From positions 8,990,001 to 9,054,000 of the forward strand of contig CM082598.2 in the NCBI GenBank assembly GCA_040954595.2: a stretch of DNA of 64,000 nt, read 5' to 3'. The translations under genes and the position numbers were made by a program. This DNA comes from Balanoglossus misakiensis. Lineage: Eukaryota; Hemichordata. This document shows, in pieces, positions 22,681 to 34,870 of the stretch. The notes under the pieces were generated by a model that saw only the letters and a program-made list of their open reading frames with translations, did not search any database and was not told the DNA's origin. Each line of letters starts with the position of its first letter. The stretch's first letter is position 1.

Positions 22681-24617
22681 GCAGTCCTACCCAAACAAAT
22701 GTCGAGTGTTGACCCGCTGTGACTTTCCCTCTTCGGTTTGCCCGACTTAGCCAACGTCTTTGTACTGGAGTGTCGGGTCTTTTGCAGAGGCAGGCCGAAG
22801 GAAATCCGATTTGATCACCGTTGCCACCGTTGCTAACGAACGCTAGTGTCTGTCATGGTGTGCCGGGGTTTTAGTCGAGCCAGGCCGTAGGAGATCTGAC
22901 TTGATCATCGTGGTCAATGTACGCGTGTTTCCGCTCTAAAGTGCCGGGGCTTCAGCTAAACCAGGCCGTAGGAAATCCGACGTAATCACCGTTGATAACT
23001 TACGCCAGTCTGTGTCATATAGAGTCGGTGCACCAGCCGAGTCACGCCGTAGGAAATCTGACTTTATCAACGTGGTCAATGTACGCCTGTTTCTGCTCTA
23101 GAGTGCCGGGGCTTCAGCTGAGCCAGGCCGTAGGAAACCCGACGTGATTACCGTTGTTAACTTACGCCAGTCTGTGTCCTATATATAGTGCCGGGGTATC
23201 AGCCGTGCCAGGCCGAAGGAAATGTGAGTAGACCAACGTGGTCTCTGTACGCGTGTTTCTGCTCTAGAGTGCCAGGGCTTTAGCCAAGCCATGCCGTAGG
23301 AAATCTGACTTGATCAACGTTGCTAACGAACGCTAGTGTCTGACATAGTGTGCCGGGGTTTTAGTCGAGCCAAGCCGTAGGAGATCAGACTTGATAAACG
23401 TGGTCTCTGTACGCGTGTTTCTGCTCTAGAGTGCCGGGGCTTTATCCAAGCCATGCCGTAGAAAATCTGACTTGATCACCGTTGCTAACGTACGCTAGTG
23501 TCTGTCATATTGTGACGGAGATTTAGCCGAGCCAGGCCGTAGACAAATCGACTTGTTCAACGTTACCAGTGTGCAACTGTTTCTGCTCTAGAGTGTCAGA
23601 GTTTTAGCCGACTTATGCTGTAGGAAATCTGAGTTGATGAACGGGAATTCAATATTAGAAAACCCGTGTGGAAAGTATCTCTACCCGTTTGAAACTAAGA
23701 AAAGAATTTATTCTTATTTATTTTGTAAAAAAGACAATTTTTCGAAAAAAAGTCGAAAATGGTAATTTTGTCTTGGGTGATTCAAATTATACCGCCTTTT
23801 CTGGAATTTGCAGCACTTTTTACAAGAGAACGACACTTCATGCTCCATAATATTTCCGAAAATGAAGAAAAGAGTTAATTTTTTATGATTTTTTATAAAT
23901 TTACCATTTTTGTCAAAATATGGCCAAAATGACTATTTTTTCTTGAATTCCGTCAATATCTCTGCATTTTTGGAGTGGTCGAAACTTTTAACATACAATC
24001 AACATGTCATATATAATCAGGGCACCGAATTCGAAGAACAATTAAAGCTTTTTTTAATTATTTTTCTAAAAATGACATTTTCAAGCAAAATTTGATAACA
24101 TGCAATTTTGTCTGCAGTGAGCCAAATTAGACTGTCTTTTGTGGTATTTGTATCGATATATACATACGAAGGGCATTCTATACTCCATCAGATTACCGAA
24201 AATGTAGGAAACATTTATTTTTCGTAATTTTCAAAAATTTACCATTTTTGACCAAAATGTGGCTAAAATTGTTATTTTCGTCTTGAATGCCGCCAGTGTC
24301 ACTGCTTTTAAGAGTCATAAAAACTTTTAACATACAAGCAATTGTTTATATATGATCAGGTCACCGAATTAAAAAAATAAAGAATGTTTTGCCTAAAATG
24401 ACCTTTTTGGTGCAAAAACGAATAAAACGCAATTTTGTATTAAATCAGCTCATTCAGAGTGCATTTTTTATAATCAGCACCATTTTTACATATAATGGAA
24501 ATTTCATACATCATCAGATATTCAAATATGAAAAAATGATTTAGATTTTAGATGATTGTCCAAAATTAGCTGATATCTAATAAATGTAGTATTGAACCGT
24601 TCTGTCCCCCCCCCCCC

Positions 24618-26959
24618 TACATTATATGCGGTACGCCGATGTCAGCTTACCCGGCAGTACTGCAGGCCGTGCCACCAACTAACGTCGGTGTTTGAAACGC
24701 CCTGGTTAAATTCGGGCTTTCTCTATAAATTGACAGGCAATAATGCAGTCCTACCCGAACAAATGTCGAGTGTTGACCCGCTGTGACTTTCCCTCTTCGG
24801 TTTGCCCGACTTAGCCAACGTCTTTGTACTGGAGTGTCGGGTCTTTTGCAGAGGCAGGCCGAAGGAAATCCGACTTGATCACCGTTGCTAACGAACGCTA
24901 GTGTCTGTCATGGTGTGCCGGGGTTTTAGTCGAGCCAGGCCGTAGGAGATCTGACTTGATCATCGTGGTCAATGTACGCGTGTTTCTGCTCTAAAGTGCC
25001 GGGGCTTCAGCTAAACCAGGCCGTAGGAAATCCGACGTAATCACCGTTGATAACTTACGCCAGTGTCTATCATGGTGTGCCGGGGTTTTAGTCGAGCCAG
25101 GCCGTAGGAGATCTGACTTGATCATCGTGGTCAATGTACGCGTGTTTCCGCTCTAAAGTGCCGGGGCTTCAGCTAAATCAGGCCGTTAGAAATCCATCGT
25201 AATCACCATTGATAACTTACGCCAGTCTGTGTCATATAGAGCCGGTGCACCAGCGGAGTCACGCCGTAGGAAATCTGTCTTGATCAACGTTGTCAATATA
25301 CACCTGTTTCTGCTCTAGAGTGCCGGGGCTTCAGCTGAGCCAGGCCGTAGGAAACCCGACGTGATTACCGTTGTTAACTTACGCCAGTCTGTGTACTATA
25401 GAGCCGGTGCACCAGCCGAGTCACGCCGTAGGAAATCTGACTTTATCAACGTGGTCAATGTACGCCTGTTTCTGCTCTAGAGTGCCGGGGCTTCAGCTGA
25501 GCCAGGCCGTAGGAAACCCGACGTGATTACCGTTGTTAACTTACGCCAGTCTGTGTCCTATATATAGTGCCGGGGCATCAGCCGTGCCAGGCCGAAGGAA
25601 ATGTGAGTAGACCAACGTGGTCTCTGTACGCGTGTTTCTGCTCTAGAGTGCCAGGGCTTTAGCCAAGCCATGCCGTAGGAAATCTGACTTGATCAACGTT
25701 GCTAACGAACGCTAGTGTCTGTCATAGTGTGCCGGGGTTTTAGTCGAGCCAAGCCGTAGGAGATCAGACTTGATCAACGTGGTCTCTGTACGCGTGTTTC
25801 TGCTCTAGAGTGCCGGGGCTTTATCCAAGCCGTGCCGTAGAAAATCTGACTTGATCACCGTTGCTAACGTACGCTAGTGTCTGTCATATTGTGACGGAGA
25901 TTTAGCCGAGCCAGGCCGTAGAAAAATCGACTTGTTCAACGTTACCAGTGTGCAACTGTTTCTGCTCTAGAGTGTCAGGGTTTTAGCCGACTTATGCTGT
26001 AGGAAATCTGAGTTGATGAACGGGAATTCAATGTTAGAAAACCCGTGTGGAAAGTATCTCTACCCGTTTTAAACTAAGAAAAGAATTTATTCTTATTTAT
26101 TTTGTAAAAAAGACAATTTTTCGAAAAAAAGTCGAAAATGGTAATTTTGTCTTGGGTGATTCAAATTATACCGTCTTTTCTGGAATTTGCAGCACTTTTT
26201 ACAAGAGAACGACACTTCATGCTCCATAATATTTCCGAACAAATTACCATTTTTGTCAAAATATGGCCAAAATGGCTATTTTTTCTTGAATTTTGTCAAT
26301 ATCTCTGCATTTTTGGAGTGGTCGAAAGTCTTACATACAATCAACTTGTCAAATATGATCAGGGCAATAAATTCGAAGAACAAAGGTTTTTTTATTTTTT
26401 TTTCTAAAAATGACATTTTCATGGAAAATTTGGTAAAACGCAATTTTGTCTGCAGTGAGCCAAATTAGACTGTCTTTTATGGAATTTGTATCGATATATA
26501 CATACGAAGAGCATTCTATACTCCATCAGATTTCCGAAAATGTAGAAAACAGGTATTTTTTGTAATTTTCAAAAATTTACCAATTTGACCAAATTGTGGC
26601 TAAAATTGTTATATTCGTGTTGAATGCCGCCAGTGTCACTGCTTTTAAAAGTCATAAAAACTTTTAACATACAAGCAATTGTTTATATATGATCAGGTCA
26701 CCGAATTAAAAAAATAAAGAATGTTATGCCTAAAAATGACCTTTTTGGTGCAAAAACGAATAAAACGCAATTTTGTATTAAATCAGCTCATTCAGAGTGC
26801 ATTTTTTATAATCAGCACCATTTTTACCTATAATGGAAATTTCATACATCATCATATATCCAAATATGAAAAAATGATTTAGATTTTAGATGATTGTCCA
26901 AAATTAGCTGATATCTAATAAATGTAGTATTGAACCGTTCTGTTTCAACCCCCCCCCCC
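24618..26959 (+). repeat. Satellite unit U12 (2,342 bp, fourteen 81-mers)
   Basis: GC arm 24835-25972, AT arm (beta, 38-bp deletion) from about 26022, poly-C 26949-26959 preceded by an unusual tttcaa. It shares ggagtgtcgg and gaggcaggccg with U11. Its agtcttacatacaatcaacttgtc variant near 26328 is otherwise seen only in U22. Confidence 0.95.
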
Positions 26960-28427
26960 TACATTTTATGCGGTACGCCGATGTCAGCTTACCCGGCAGT
27001 ACTGCAGGCCGTGCCCCCAACTAACGTCGGTGTTTGAAACGCCCTGGTTAAATTCGGGCTTTCTCTATAAATTGACAGGCAATAATGCAGTCCTACCCGA
27101 ACAAATGTCGAGTGTTGACCCGCTGTGACTTTCCCTCTTCGGTTTGTCCGACGTAGCCAACGTTTTTGTACTAGAGTGTCGGGTCATTTGCAGAGCCAGG
27201 CCGAAGGAAATCCGACTTGATCACCGTTGCTAACGAACGCTAGTGTCTGTCATGGTGTGCCGGGATTTTAGTCGAGCCTGGCCGTAGGAGATCTGACTTG
27301 ATCAACGTGGTCAATGTACACCTGTTTCTGCTCTAGAGTGCCGGGGCTTCAGCTAAACCAGGCCGTAGGAAATCCGACGTAATCACCGTTGATAACTTAC
27401 GCCAGTCTGTGTCATATAGAGCCGGTGCACCAGCCGAGTCACGCCGTAGGAAATCTGACTTGATCAACGTGGTCAATGTACGCCTGTTTCTGCTCTAGAG
27501 TGCCGGGGCTTCAGCTGAGCGAGGCCGTAGGAAACCCGACGTGATTACCGTTGTTAACTTACGCCAGTCTGTGTCCTATATATAGTGCCGAGGCATCAGC
27601 CATGCCAGGCCGAAGGAAATGTGAGTAGATCAACGTGGTCTCTGTACGCGTGTTTCTGCTCTAGAGTGCCGTGGCTTCAGCTGAGCCAGGCCGTAGGAAA
27701 CCCGACGTGATTACCGTTGTTAACTTACGCCAGTCTGTGTCCTATATATAGTGCCGGGGCATCAGCCGTGCCAGGCCGAAGGAAATGTGAGTAGATCAAC
27801 GTGGTCTCTGTACGCGTGTTTCTGCTCTAGAGTGCCGGGGCTTTATCCAAGCCGTGCCGTAGAAAATCTGACTTGATCACCGTTGCTAACGTACGCTAGT
27901 GTCTGTCATATTGTGACGGAGATTTAGCTGAGCCAGGCCGTAGAAAAATCGACTTGTTCAACGTTACCAGTGTGCAACTGTTTCTGCTCTAGAGTGTCAG
28001 AGTTTTAGCCGACTTATGCTGTAGGAAATCTGAGTTGATGAACGGGAATTCAATATTAGAAAACCCGTGTGGAAAGTATCTCTACCCGTTTGAAACTAAG
28101 AAAAGAATTTATTCTTATTTATTTTGTAAAAAAGACAATTTTTCGAAAAAAAGTCGAAAATGGTAATTTTGTCTCGGGTGATTCAAATTATACCGCCTTT
28201 TCTGGAATTTGCAGTACTTTTTACAAGAGAACGACACTTCATGCTCCATAATATTTCCGAAAATTAATAAAAGAGTTAATTTTTTATGATTTTTTAAAAA
28301 TTTATCATTTTTGTCAAAATATGGCCAAAATGGCTATTTTTTCTTGAATGTTGTCAATATCTCTGCATTTTTGGAGTGGTCGAAAGTTTTAACATACATT
28401 ATAATATGCTTGGTGTGAATCTAGCTT

Positions 28428-28597
28428 GCTGATTGGCTGGAGCCAGGGTTTATATTCTCAACAAGATGACCTGGCCCAACTTGGCCCTGAACGGAGAATA
28501 GCTAATAAACTTTGCATTTGATTGGCTGTGGGATGGTGGACTGCATTTGATTGGCTGTGGGATGGTGGACTGCATTTGATTGGCTGTGGGATGGTGG
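28428..28597 (+). promoter_or_regulatory. Candidate Crypton promoter with four inverted CCAAT boxes
   Basis: Inverted CCAAT boxes (attggct) lie at 28432, 28521, 28550 and 28579. The first is in the context ctgattggct, a very good match to the NF-Y consensus. The other three sit in a 29-bp tandem repeat. A tatatt word near 28451 could serve as a weak TATA element. All lie within 240 bp of the proposed start codon. Promoter activity is inferred from the motifs only. Confidence 0.55.
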
Positions 28598-28599
28598 AA
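28513..28599 (+). repeat. Three tandem 29-bp repeats upstream of the Crypton gene
   Basis: Exact copies start at 28513, 28542 and 28571 (tgcatttgattggctgtggg plus atggtggac, the third ending aaa). Each carries one inverted CCAAT box. As 29 is not a multiple of three, this block is unlikely to be coding even though one frame stays open through it. Confidence 0.95.
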
Positions 28600-28671
28600 A
28601 TGTCGTCTGCTGCAATCAGCTCGTGCAAATTTTGGAAATATCAAGAAGAGCTCAAAATGCAGCCGGCCGCC

Positions 28672-30059
28672 ATGTCTGAAAGGCTAGATTCTGACTTTGA
28701 TTTGAATTTTAACCTCGAACAACTTGACGAAATATCTGACGAAGAACTCCTACAAGCGGCGACGATACTCGAGAAACTACCGGGACCGTGCATTCCTCCA
28801 GCAGTAAATCATGCCTACCCGCAGACGCCGAGATTCCCCGAGTTGTCACACGAAAAGGTGGAACAGTTAGCGGCGAAAAAAAATGAGGCAAATACAAATG
28901 CATCGACCAAGTGGGGAGTTAAGTTACTGAAGAGTAAGTATTCAATAAAAAAAAATAGTAGTCGTATATTTTATCGTTCACGCCGAAATGGGCGCCGCCA
29001 TTTTCATTGTTTGTAAACAATCGCGTTAGTCGTTTGACCTGTTGACCTTAAAATCACGCAGTTGTTGTTGTATTTACCGTCTCTATTTTAACCGTTGCAG
29101 CCTGGTGTATGGAGCGATCGATTTCCCCAGATTTTGAAATGCTCCCAGTAGAAGACCTGGCAAACTTACTGAGGCAGTTTTATGCCGAGGTGAGGACAAG
29201 AGAAGGAAACGAGTATAGCATCCGGAGCTATTCTGGGATCAGAGCTGCGATACACCGACATATCACCAACGTCCCATTCAACCGAGCTATCAATGTCTTG
29301 AGGGATCGGGAATTTCTGGTGGCCAACAATGTATTTGTCGGGAAAATAAAGAGCCTAAAGCGAGATGGAAAGGACACCATCAATCACAAAACACCAATAA
29401 GCGAGGGCGATATCCAGAAGATGTTTGCTAGCGGTACGCTATCCGACTCTGATCCACTGTCATTATTACGTATGGTATGGTTTTATGTAGAATTTTTCTT
29501 TTGTCGAAGGGGGCGGGAGGGTCTGCGAGATTTACATAAGGGGAGTTTCATTCTTAAGGTTGACGACCAAGGGAGGGAATACATTACATTGGCCTACTTG
29601 GAAGCCACTAAAAACCACCCCGGGGATTTGAAAGATAATTTTGAAAGTGAGAAGCGGATGTATAAAACGGGTTCTCCCCTCTGCCCAGTTACGGCCATTT
29701 TGAAATATATCGGTAAACTCCATCCCAACTGTAATGCGTTTTTCCAGCGTCCCATTCCCAATTTCTCCGGCAGTGAAAACACGTGGTATGTAAACAGCCC
29801 CCTTGGGCACAATTCACTAGGGGAAATGATGAAGAAAATATCAAAAGCGGCAGAGTTGAGTGTAATGTACACAAACCACTGTGTGCGAGCAACAACCATT
29901 AAGTCGCTGAACGACGCTGGGGTCCCAACGAGAATAGTCATGAATCTCAGCGGTCATCGCAACGAAGGAAGCATTCGTAGTTATTGTCGTGACAGTTCGA
30001 ATGAACAGAAACGACAGTGTAGTGACATTTTAATGTCATCGATTCACTACGCTCGGTGA
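28672..30059 (+). CDS. Crypton tyrosine recombinase (DUF3504/ZMYM2-QRICH1-like), two exons
   Basis: Exon 1 is 28672-28933 and exon 2 is 29101-30059; the joined frame is 406 codons ending at TGA. The start ATG at 28672 sits in gccggccgccATGtc, a near-ideal Kozak context; an ATG at 28600 is also possible. The N-terminal third is acidic, then a helical core-binding region begins around STKWGVKLLK (residues 78-87), interrupted by the intron. The catalytic domain shows the tyrosine-recombinase residues: Arg230 in GREGLRDL, Lys258 in ATKNH, His347 and Arg350 in TNHCVR, His373 in SGHR and the nucleophile Tyr382 in SIRSYCR (codon at 29982). This arrangement is known from animal Cryptons and from host genes derived from them (ZMYM2, QRICH1, KIAA1958), in which some catalytic residues are often lost. 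All are kept here, so the protein is probably, or was recently, an active integrase/excisionase acting on DNA in the nucleus. Calling it a domesticated host gene is less likely because it sits in a compact element inside satellite DNA. Confidence 0.88.
28934..29100 (+). other. Spliceosomal intron of the Crypton recombinase gene
   Basis: 167 bp with a good donor (a|gtaagta) and an acceptor ttgcag|cctgg preceded by a pyrimidine-rich run (ctctattttaaccg). Splicing joins codon phase 1 (a + cc) and keeps the frame, giving LLK-TWCMER across the junction, which matches the usual core-binding motif of this family. Reading through instead hits a stop at 29014-29016. Confidence 0.88.
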
Positions 30060-30144
30060 TTATTTCCCGCCAAATATGCTAATTTTCACCTGAGAGGTCT
30101 TATATCCGCAACCAAATACCCTCGCTAGCCGTTTATAACCTCTA
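30060..30144 (+). other. 3' untranslated part of the Crypton, no polyadenylation signal seen
   Basis: The 85 bp between the stop codon and the satellite junction contain no AATAAA or ATTAAA. The first AATAAA downstream is in the satellite AT arm at 30519-30524, so a transcript may end in flanking satellite DNA. Confidence 0.55.
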
Positions 30145-30761
30145 AATCAACATGTCATATATGATCAGGGCACCAAATTCGAAGAACAAAGGTTTTTTTA
30201 TTTATTTTTCTAAAAATGACATTTTTCAGGAAAATTTGGTAAAACGCAATTTTGTCTGCAGTGAGCCAAATTAGACTGTCTTTTGTGGAATTTGTATTGA
30301 TATATACATACGAAGAGCATTCTATACTCCATCAGATTTCCGAAAATGTAGAAAACAGGTATTTTTTGTATTTTTCAAAAATTTACCATTTTGACCAAAT
30401 TATGGCTAAAATTGTTATTTTCCTCTTGGACGCCGCCAGTGTCACTGCTTTTAAGAGTCCTAAAAACTTTTAACATACAAGCAATTGTGTATATATGATC
30501 AGGTCACCGAATTAAAAAAATAAAGAATGTTTTGCCTAAAAATGACCTTTTTAGTGCAAAAAATGAATAAAACGCAATTTTGTATTAAATCAGCTCATTC
30601 AGAGTGCATTTTTAGAATCAGCACCATTTTTACATATTATGGACATTTCATACATCATCAGATATCCAAATTTGAAATAAATGATTTAGATTTTAGCTGA
30701 TTGTCCAAAATTAGCTGATATCTAATAAATGTAGTATTGAACCATTCTGTCCCCCCCCCCC

Positions 30762-32817
30762 TACATTATATGCGGTACGCCGATGTCAGCTTACCCGGCA
30801 GTACTACAGGCCGTGCCCCCAACTAACGTCGGTGTTTGAAACGCCCTGGTTAAATTCGGGCTTTCTCTATAAATTGACAGGCAATAATGCAGTCCTACCC
30901 GAACAAATGTCGAGTGTTGACCCGCTGTGACTTTCCCTCTTCGGTTTGCCCGACTTAGCCAACGTCTTTGTACTAGAGTGTCGGGTCTTTTACAGAGCCA
31001 GGCCGAAGGAAATCCGATTTGATCACCGTTGCTAACGAACGCTAGTGTCTGTCATGGTGTGCCGGGGTTTTAGTCGAGCCAGGCCGTAGGAGATCTGACT
31101 TGATCATCGTGGTCAATGTACGCGTGTTTCCGCTCTAAAGTGCCGGGGCTTCAGCTAAACCAGGCCGTAGGAAATCCGACGTAATCACCGTTGATAACTT
31201 ACGCCAGTCTGTGTCATATAGAGTCGGTGTACCAGCCGAGTCACGCCGTAGGAAATCTGACTTGATCAACGTGGTCAATGTACGCCTGTTTCTGCTCTAG
31301 AGTGCCGGGGCTTCAGCTGAGCCAGGCCGTAGGAAACCCGACGTGATTACCGTTGTTAACTTACGCCAGTCTGTGTCCTATATATAGTGCCGGGGTATCA
31401 GCCGTGCCAGGCCGAAGGAAATGTGAGTAGACCAACGTGGTCTCTGTACGCGTGTTTCTGCTCTAGAGTGCCAGGGCTTTAGCCAAGCCATGCCGTAGGA
31501 AATCTGACTTGATCAACGTTGCTAACGAACGCTAGTGTCTGTCATAGTGTGCCGGGGTTTTAGTCGAGCCAAGCCGTAGGAGATCAGACTTGATCAACGT
31601 GGTCTCTGTACGCGTGTTTCTGCTCTAGAGTGCCGGGGCTTTATCCAAGCCGTGCCGTAGAAATCCTGACTTGATCACCGTTGCTAACGTACGCTAGTGT
31701 CTGTCATATTGTGACGGAGATTTAGCCGAGCCAGGCCGTAGAAAAATCGACTTGTTCAACGTTACCAGTGTGCAACTGTTTCTGCTCTAGAGTGTCAGGG
31801 TTTTAGCCGACTTATGCTGTAGCAAATCTGAGTTGATGAACGGGAATTCAATGTTAGAAAACCCGTGTGGAAAGTATCTCTACCCGTTTGAAACTAAGAA
31901 AAGAATTTATTCTTATTTATTTTGTAAAAAAGACAATTTTTCGAAAAAAAGTCGAAAATGGTAATTTTGTCTTGGGTGATTCAAATTATACCGCCTTTCC
32001 TGGAATTTGCAGCACTTTTTACAAGAGAACGACACTTCATGCTCCATAATATTTCCGAAAATGAAGAAAAGATTTAATTGTTTATGATTTTTTACAAATT
32101 TACCGTTTTTGTCAAAATATGGCCAAAATGACTATTTTTTCTTGAATTCCGTCAATATCTCTGCATTTTTGGAGTGGTCGAAACTTTTAACATACAATCA
32201 ACATGTCATATATAATCAGGGCACCGAATTCGAAGAACAATTAAAGCTTTTTTTAATTGTTTTTCTAAAAATGACATTTTCAAGCAAAATTTAATAACAT
32301 GCAATTTTGTCTGCAATGAGCCAAATTAGACTGTCTTTTGTGGAAATTGTATCGATATATACAAACGACGGGCATTCTATACTCCATCAGATTACAGAAA
32401 ATGTAGAAAACAGTTATTTTTCGTTATTATCAAAAATTTACCATTTTTGACCAAAATGTGGCTAAAATTGTTATTTTCGTCTTGAACGCCGCCAGTGTCA
32501 CTGCTTTTAAGAGTCATAAAAACTTTTAACATACAAGCAATTGTTTATATATGATCAGGTCACCGAATTCAAAAAATAAAGAATGTTTTGCATAAAAATG
32601 ACCTTTTTAGTGCAAACAATGAATAAAACGCAATTTTGTATTAAATCAGCTCATTCAGAGTGCATTTTTAGAATCAGCACCATTTTTACATATAATGGAA
32701 ATTTCATACATCATCAGATATCCAAATATGAAAAAATGATTTAGATTTTAGCTGATTGTCCCAAATTAGCTGATATCTAATAAATGTAGTATTGAACCAT
32801 TCTGTTCCCCCCCCCCC
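30762..32817 (+). repeat. Satellite unit U14 (2,056 bp, ten 81-mers)
   Basis: GC arm 30979-31792, AT arm (alpha) from about 31842, poly-C 32807-32817. Its part from 31381 on is the paralogue of U1, with the same aaacgacgggcattc and gatttaa variants. Its linker has the private gtactacagg. Confidence 0.95.
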
Positions 32818-34870
32818 TACATTATATGCGGTACGCCGATGTCAACTTACCCGGCATTACTGCAGGCCGTGTCCCCAACTAACGTCGGTGTTTGAAACGC
32901 CCTGGTTAAATTCGGGCTTTCTCTATAAATTGACAGGCAATAATGCAGTCCTACCCGAACAAATGTCGAGTGTTGACCCGCTGTGACTTCCCCTCTTTGG
33001 TTTGCCCGACTTAGCCAACGTCTTTGTACTAGAGTGTCGGGTCTTTTGCAGAGCCAGGCCGAAGGAAATCCGACTTGATCACCGTTGCTAACGAACACTA
33101 GTGTCTGTCATGGTGTGCCGGGGTTTTAGTCGAGCCAGGCCGTAGGAGATCTGACTTGATCATCGTGGTCAATGTACGCGTGTTTCCGCTCTAAAGTGCC
33201 GGGGCTTCAGCTAAACCAGGCCGTTAGAAATCCGACGTAATCACCATTGATAACTTACGCCAGTCTGTGTCATATAGAGCCGGTGCACCAGCGGAGTCAC
33301 GCCGTAGGAAATCTGACTTGATCAACGTGGTCAATGTACACCTGTTTCTGCTCTAGAGTGCCGGGGCTTCAGCTGAGCCAGGCCGTAGGAAACCCGACGT
33401 GATTACCGTTGTTAACTTACGCCAGTCTGTGTACTATAGAGCCGGTGCACCAGCCGAGTCACGCCGTAGGAAATCTGACTTGATCAACGTGGTCAATGTA
33501 CGCCTGTTTCTGCTCTAGAGTGCCGGGGCTTCAGCTGAGCCAGGCCGTTGGAAACCCGACGTGATTACCGTTGTTAACTTACGCCAGTCTGTGTCCTATA
33601 TATAGTGTCGGGGCATCAGCCGTGCCAGGCCGAAGGAAATGTGAAGAGATTAACGTGGTCTCTGTACGCGTGTTTCTGCTCTAGAGTGCCGGGGTTTTAT
33701 CCAAGCCATGCCGTAGAAAATCTGACTTGATCACCGTTGCTAACGTACGCTAGTGTCTGTCATATTGTGACGGAGATTTAGCTGAGCCAGGCCGTAGAAA
33801 AATCGACTTGTTCAACGTTACCAGTGTGCAACTGTTTCTGCTCTAGAGTGTCAGAGTTTTAGCCGACTTATGCTGTAGGAAATCTGAGTTGATGAACGGG
33901 AATTCAATATTAGAAAACCCTTGTGGAAAGTATCTCTACCCGTTTGAAACTAAGAAAAGAGTTTATTCTTATTTATTTTGTAAAAAAGACAATTTTTCGA
34001 AAAAAAGTCGAAAATGGTAATTTTGTCTTGGGTGATTCAAATTATACCGCCTTTTCTGGAATTTGCAGCACTTTTTACAAGAGAACGACACTTCATGCTC
34101 CATAATATTTCCGAAAATTAATAAAAGAGTTAATTTTTTATGATTTTTTAAAAATTTACCATTTTTGTCAAAATATGGCCAAAATGGCTATTTTTTCTTG
34201 AATTTTGTCAATATCTCTGCATTTTTGGAGTGGTCGAAAGTTTTAACATACAATCAACATGTCATATATGATCATGGCACCAAATTCGAAGAACAAAGGT
34301 TTTTTTATTTTTTTTTCTAAAAATGACATTTTCAAGGAAAATTTGGTAAAACGCAATTTTGTCTGCAGTGAGCCAAATTAGACTGTCTTTTGTGGAATTT
34401 GTATCGATATATACAGACGAAGAGCATTCTATACTCCATCAGATTTCCGAAAATGTAGAAAACAAGTATTTTTTGTAATTTTCAAAAATTTACCATTTTG
34501 ACCAAATTATGGCTAAAATTGTTATTTTCCTCTTGGACGCCGCCAGTGTCACTGCTTTTAAGAGTCCTAAAAACTTTTAACATACAAGCAATTGTTTATA
34601 TATGATCAGGTCACCGAATTAAAAAAATAAAGAATGTTTTGCCTAAAAATGACGTTTTTAGTGCAAAAAATGAATAAAACGCAATTTTGTATTAAATCAG
34701 CTCATTCAGAGTGCATTTTTAGAATCAGCACCATTTTTACATATTATGGACATTTCATACATCATCAGATATCCAAATTTGAAAAAAATGATTTAGATTT
34801 TAGCTGATTGTCCAAAATTAGCTGATATCTAATAAATGTAGTATTGAACCATTCTGTTCCCCCCCCCCCC
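32818..34870 (+). repeat. Satellite unit U15 (2,053 bp, ten 81-mers)
   Basis: GC arm 33035-33848 matching U2, AT arm (beta) from about 33898 whose second half instead matches U13 and U16 (cctcttggacgcc, gtcctaaaaac). Poly-C is 34859-34870. The switch is a clear case of a recombinant unit. Confidence 0.95.

Larger units (their letters stand above)
21786..24617 (+). repeat. Satellite unit U11 (about 2,060 bp of satellite, split by a LINE)
   Basis: A ten-subrepeat unit (22771-23593) with a 9-bp duplication (ccgttgcca, near 22818) inside its first subrepeat. The linker is split by a truncated LINE. The AT arm from about 23643 is alpha in its first half and beta in its second, like U10 and U20. 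Poly-C is 24606-24617. Confidence 0.95.
28399..30144 (+). mobile_element. Crypton-type DNA transposon, apparently complete
   Basis: About 1,746 bp interrupting the satellite sequence acatacaatcaacatg. Removing it restores that sequence with at most one base shared (A), and no target duplication or terminal inverted repeat is visible. That fits Cryptons, which use a tyrosine recombinase and a circular intermediate instead of a DDE transposase. The single gene fills most of the element, with about 270 bp upstream and 85 bp downstream. No decay (stop, frameshift) is seen in the gene. A short ttataa lies close to each end (28399 and about 30133); any role in recombination is speculative. Confidence 0.85.
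26960..30761 (+). repeat. Satellite unit U13 (about 2,055 bp of satellite, split by a Crypton)
   Basis: Ten subrepeats (27177-27994). Two of them, not one, carry the TATATATA expansion (near 27579 and 27742), pointing to an internal dimer duplication offset by a loss elsewhere. The AT arm from about 28044 is split at acataca/atcaacatg by the Crypton and resumes near 30145 in the beta form. Poly-C is 30751-30761. Confidence 0.95.

Noticed and set aside
22434-22754. A 106-codon minus-strand frame across the LINE end
   Set aside because: It covers the AAAT tail and the antisense of the RT frame and crosses into satellite sequence, so it is a chance frame.
28522-28671. Extending the Crypton protein upstream to 28522
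   Set aside because: That part reads through the 29-bp promoter repeats, giving a repetitive Trp/Gly-rich segment unlike the family. The ATG at 28672 has a far better Kozak context.
29532-29941. Minus-strand frames of 68 to 115 codons inside the Crypton gene
   Set aside because: They are shadows of the recombinase exon with no family resemblance.
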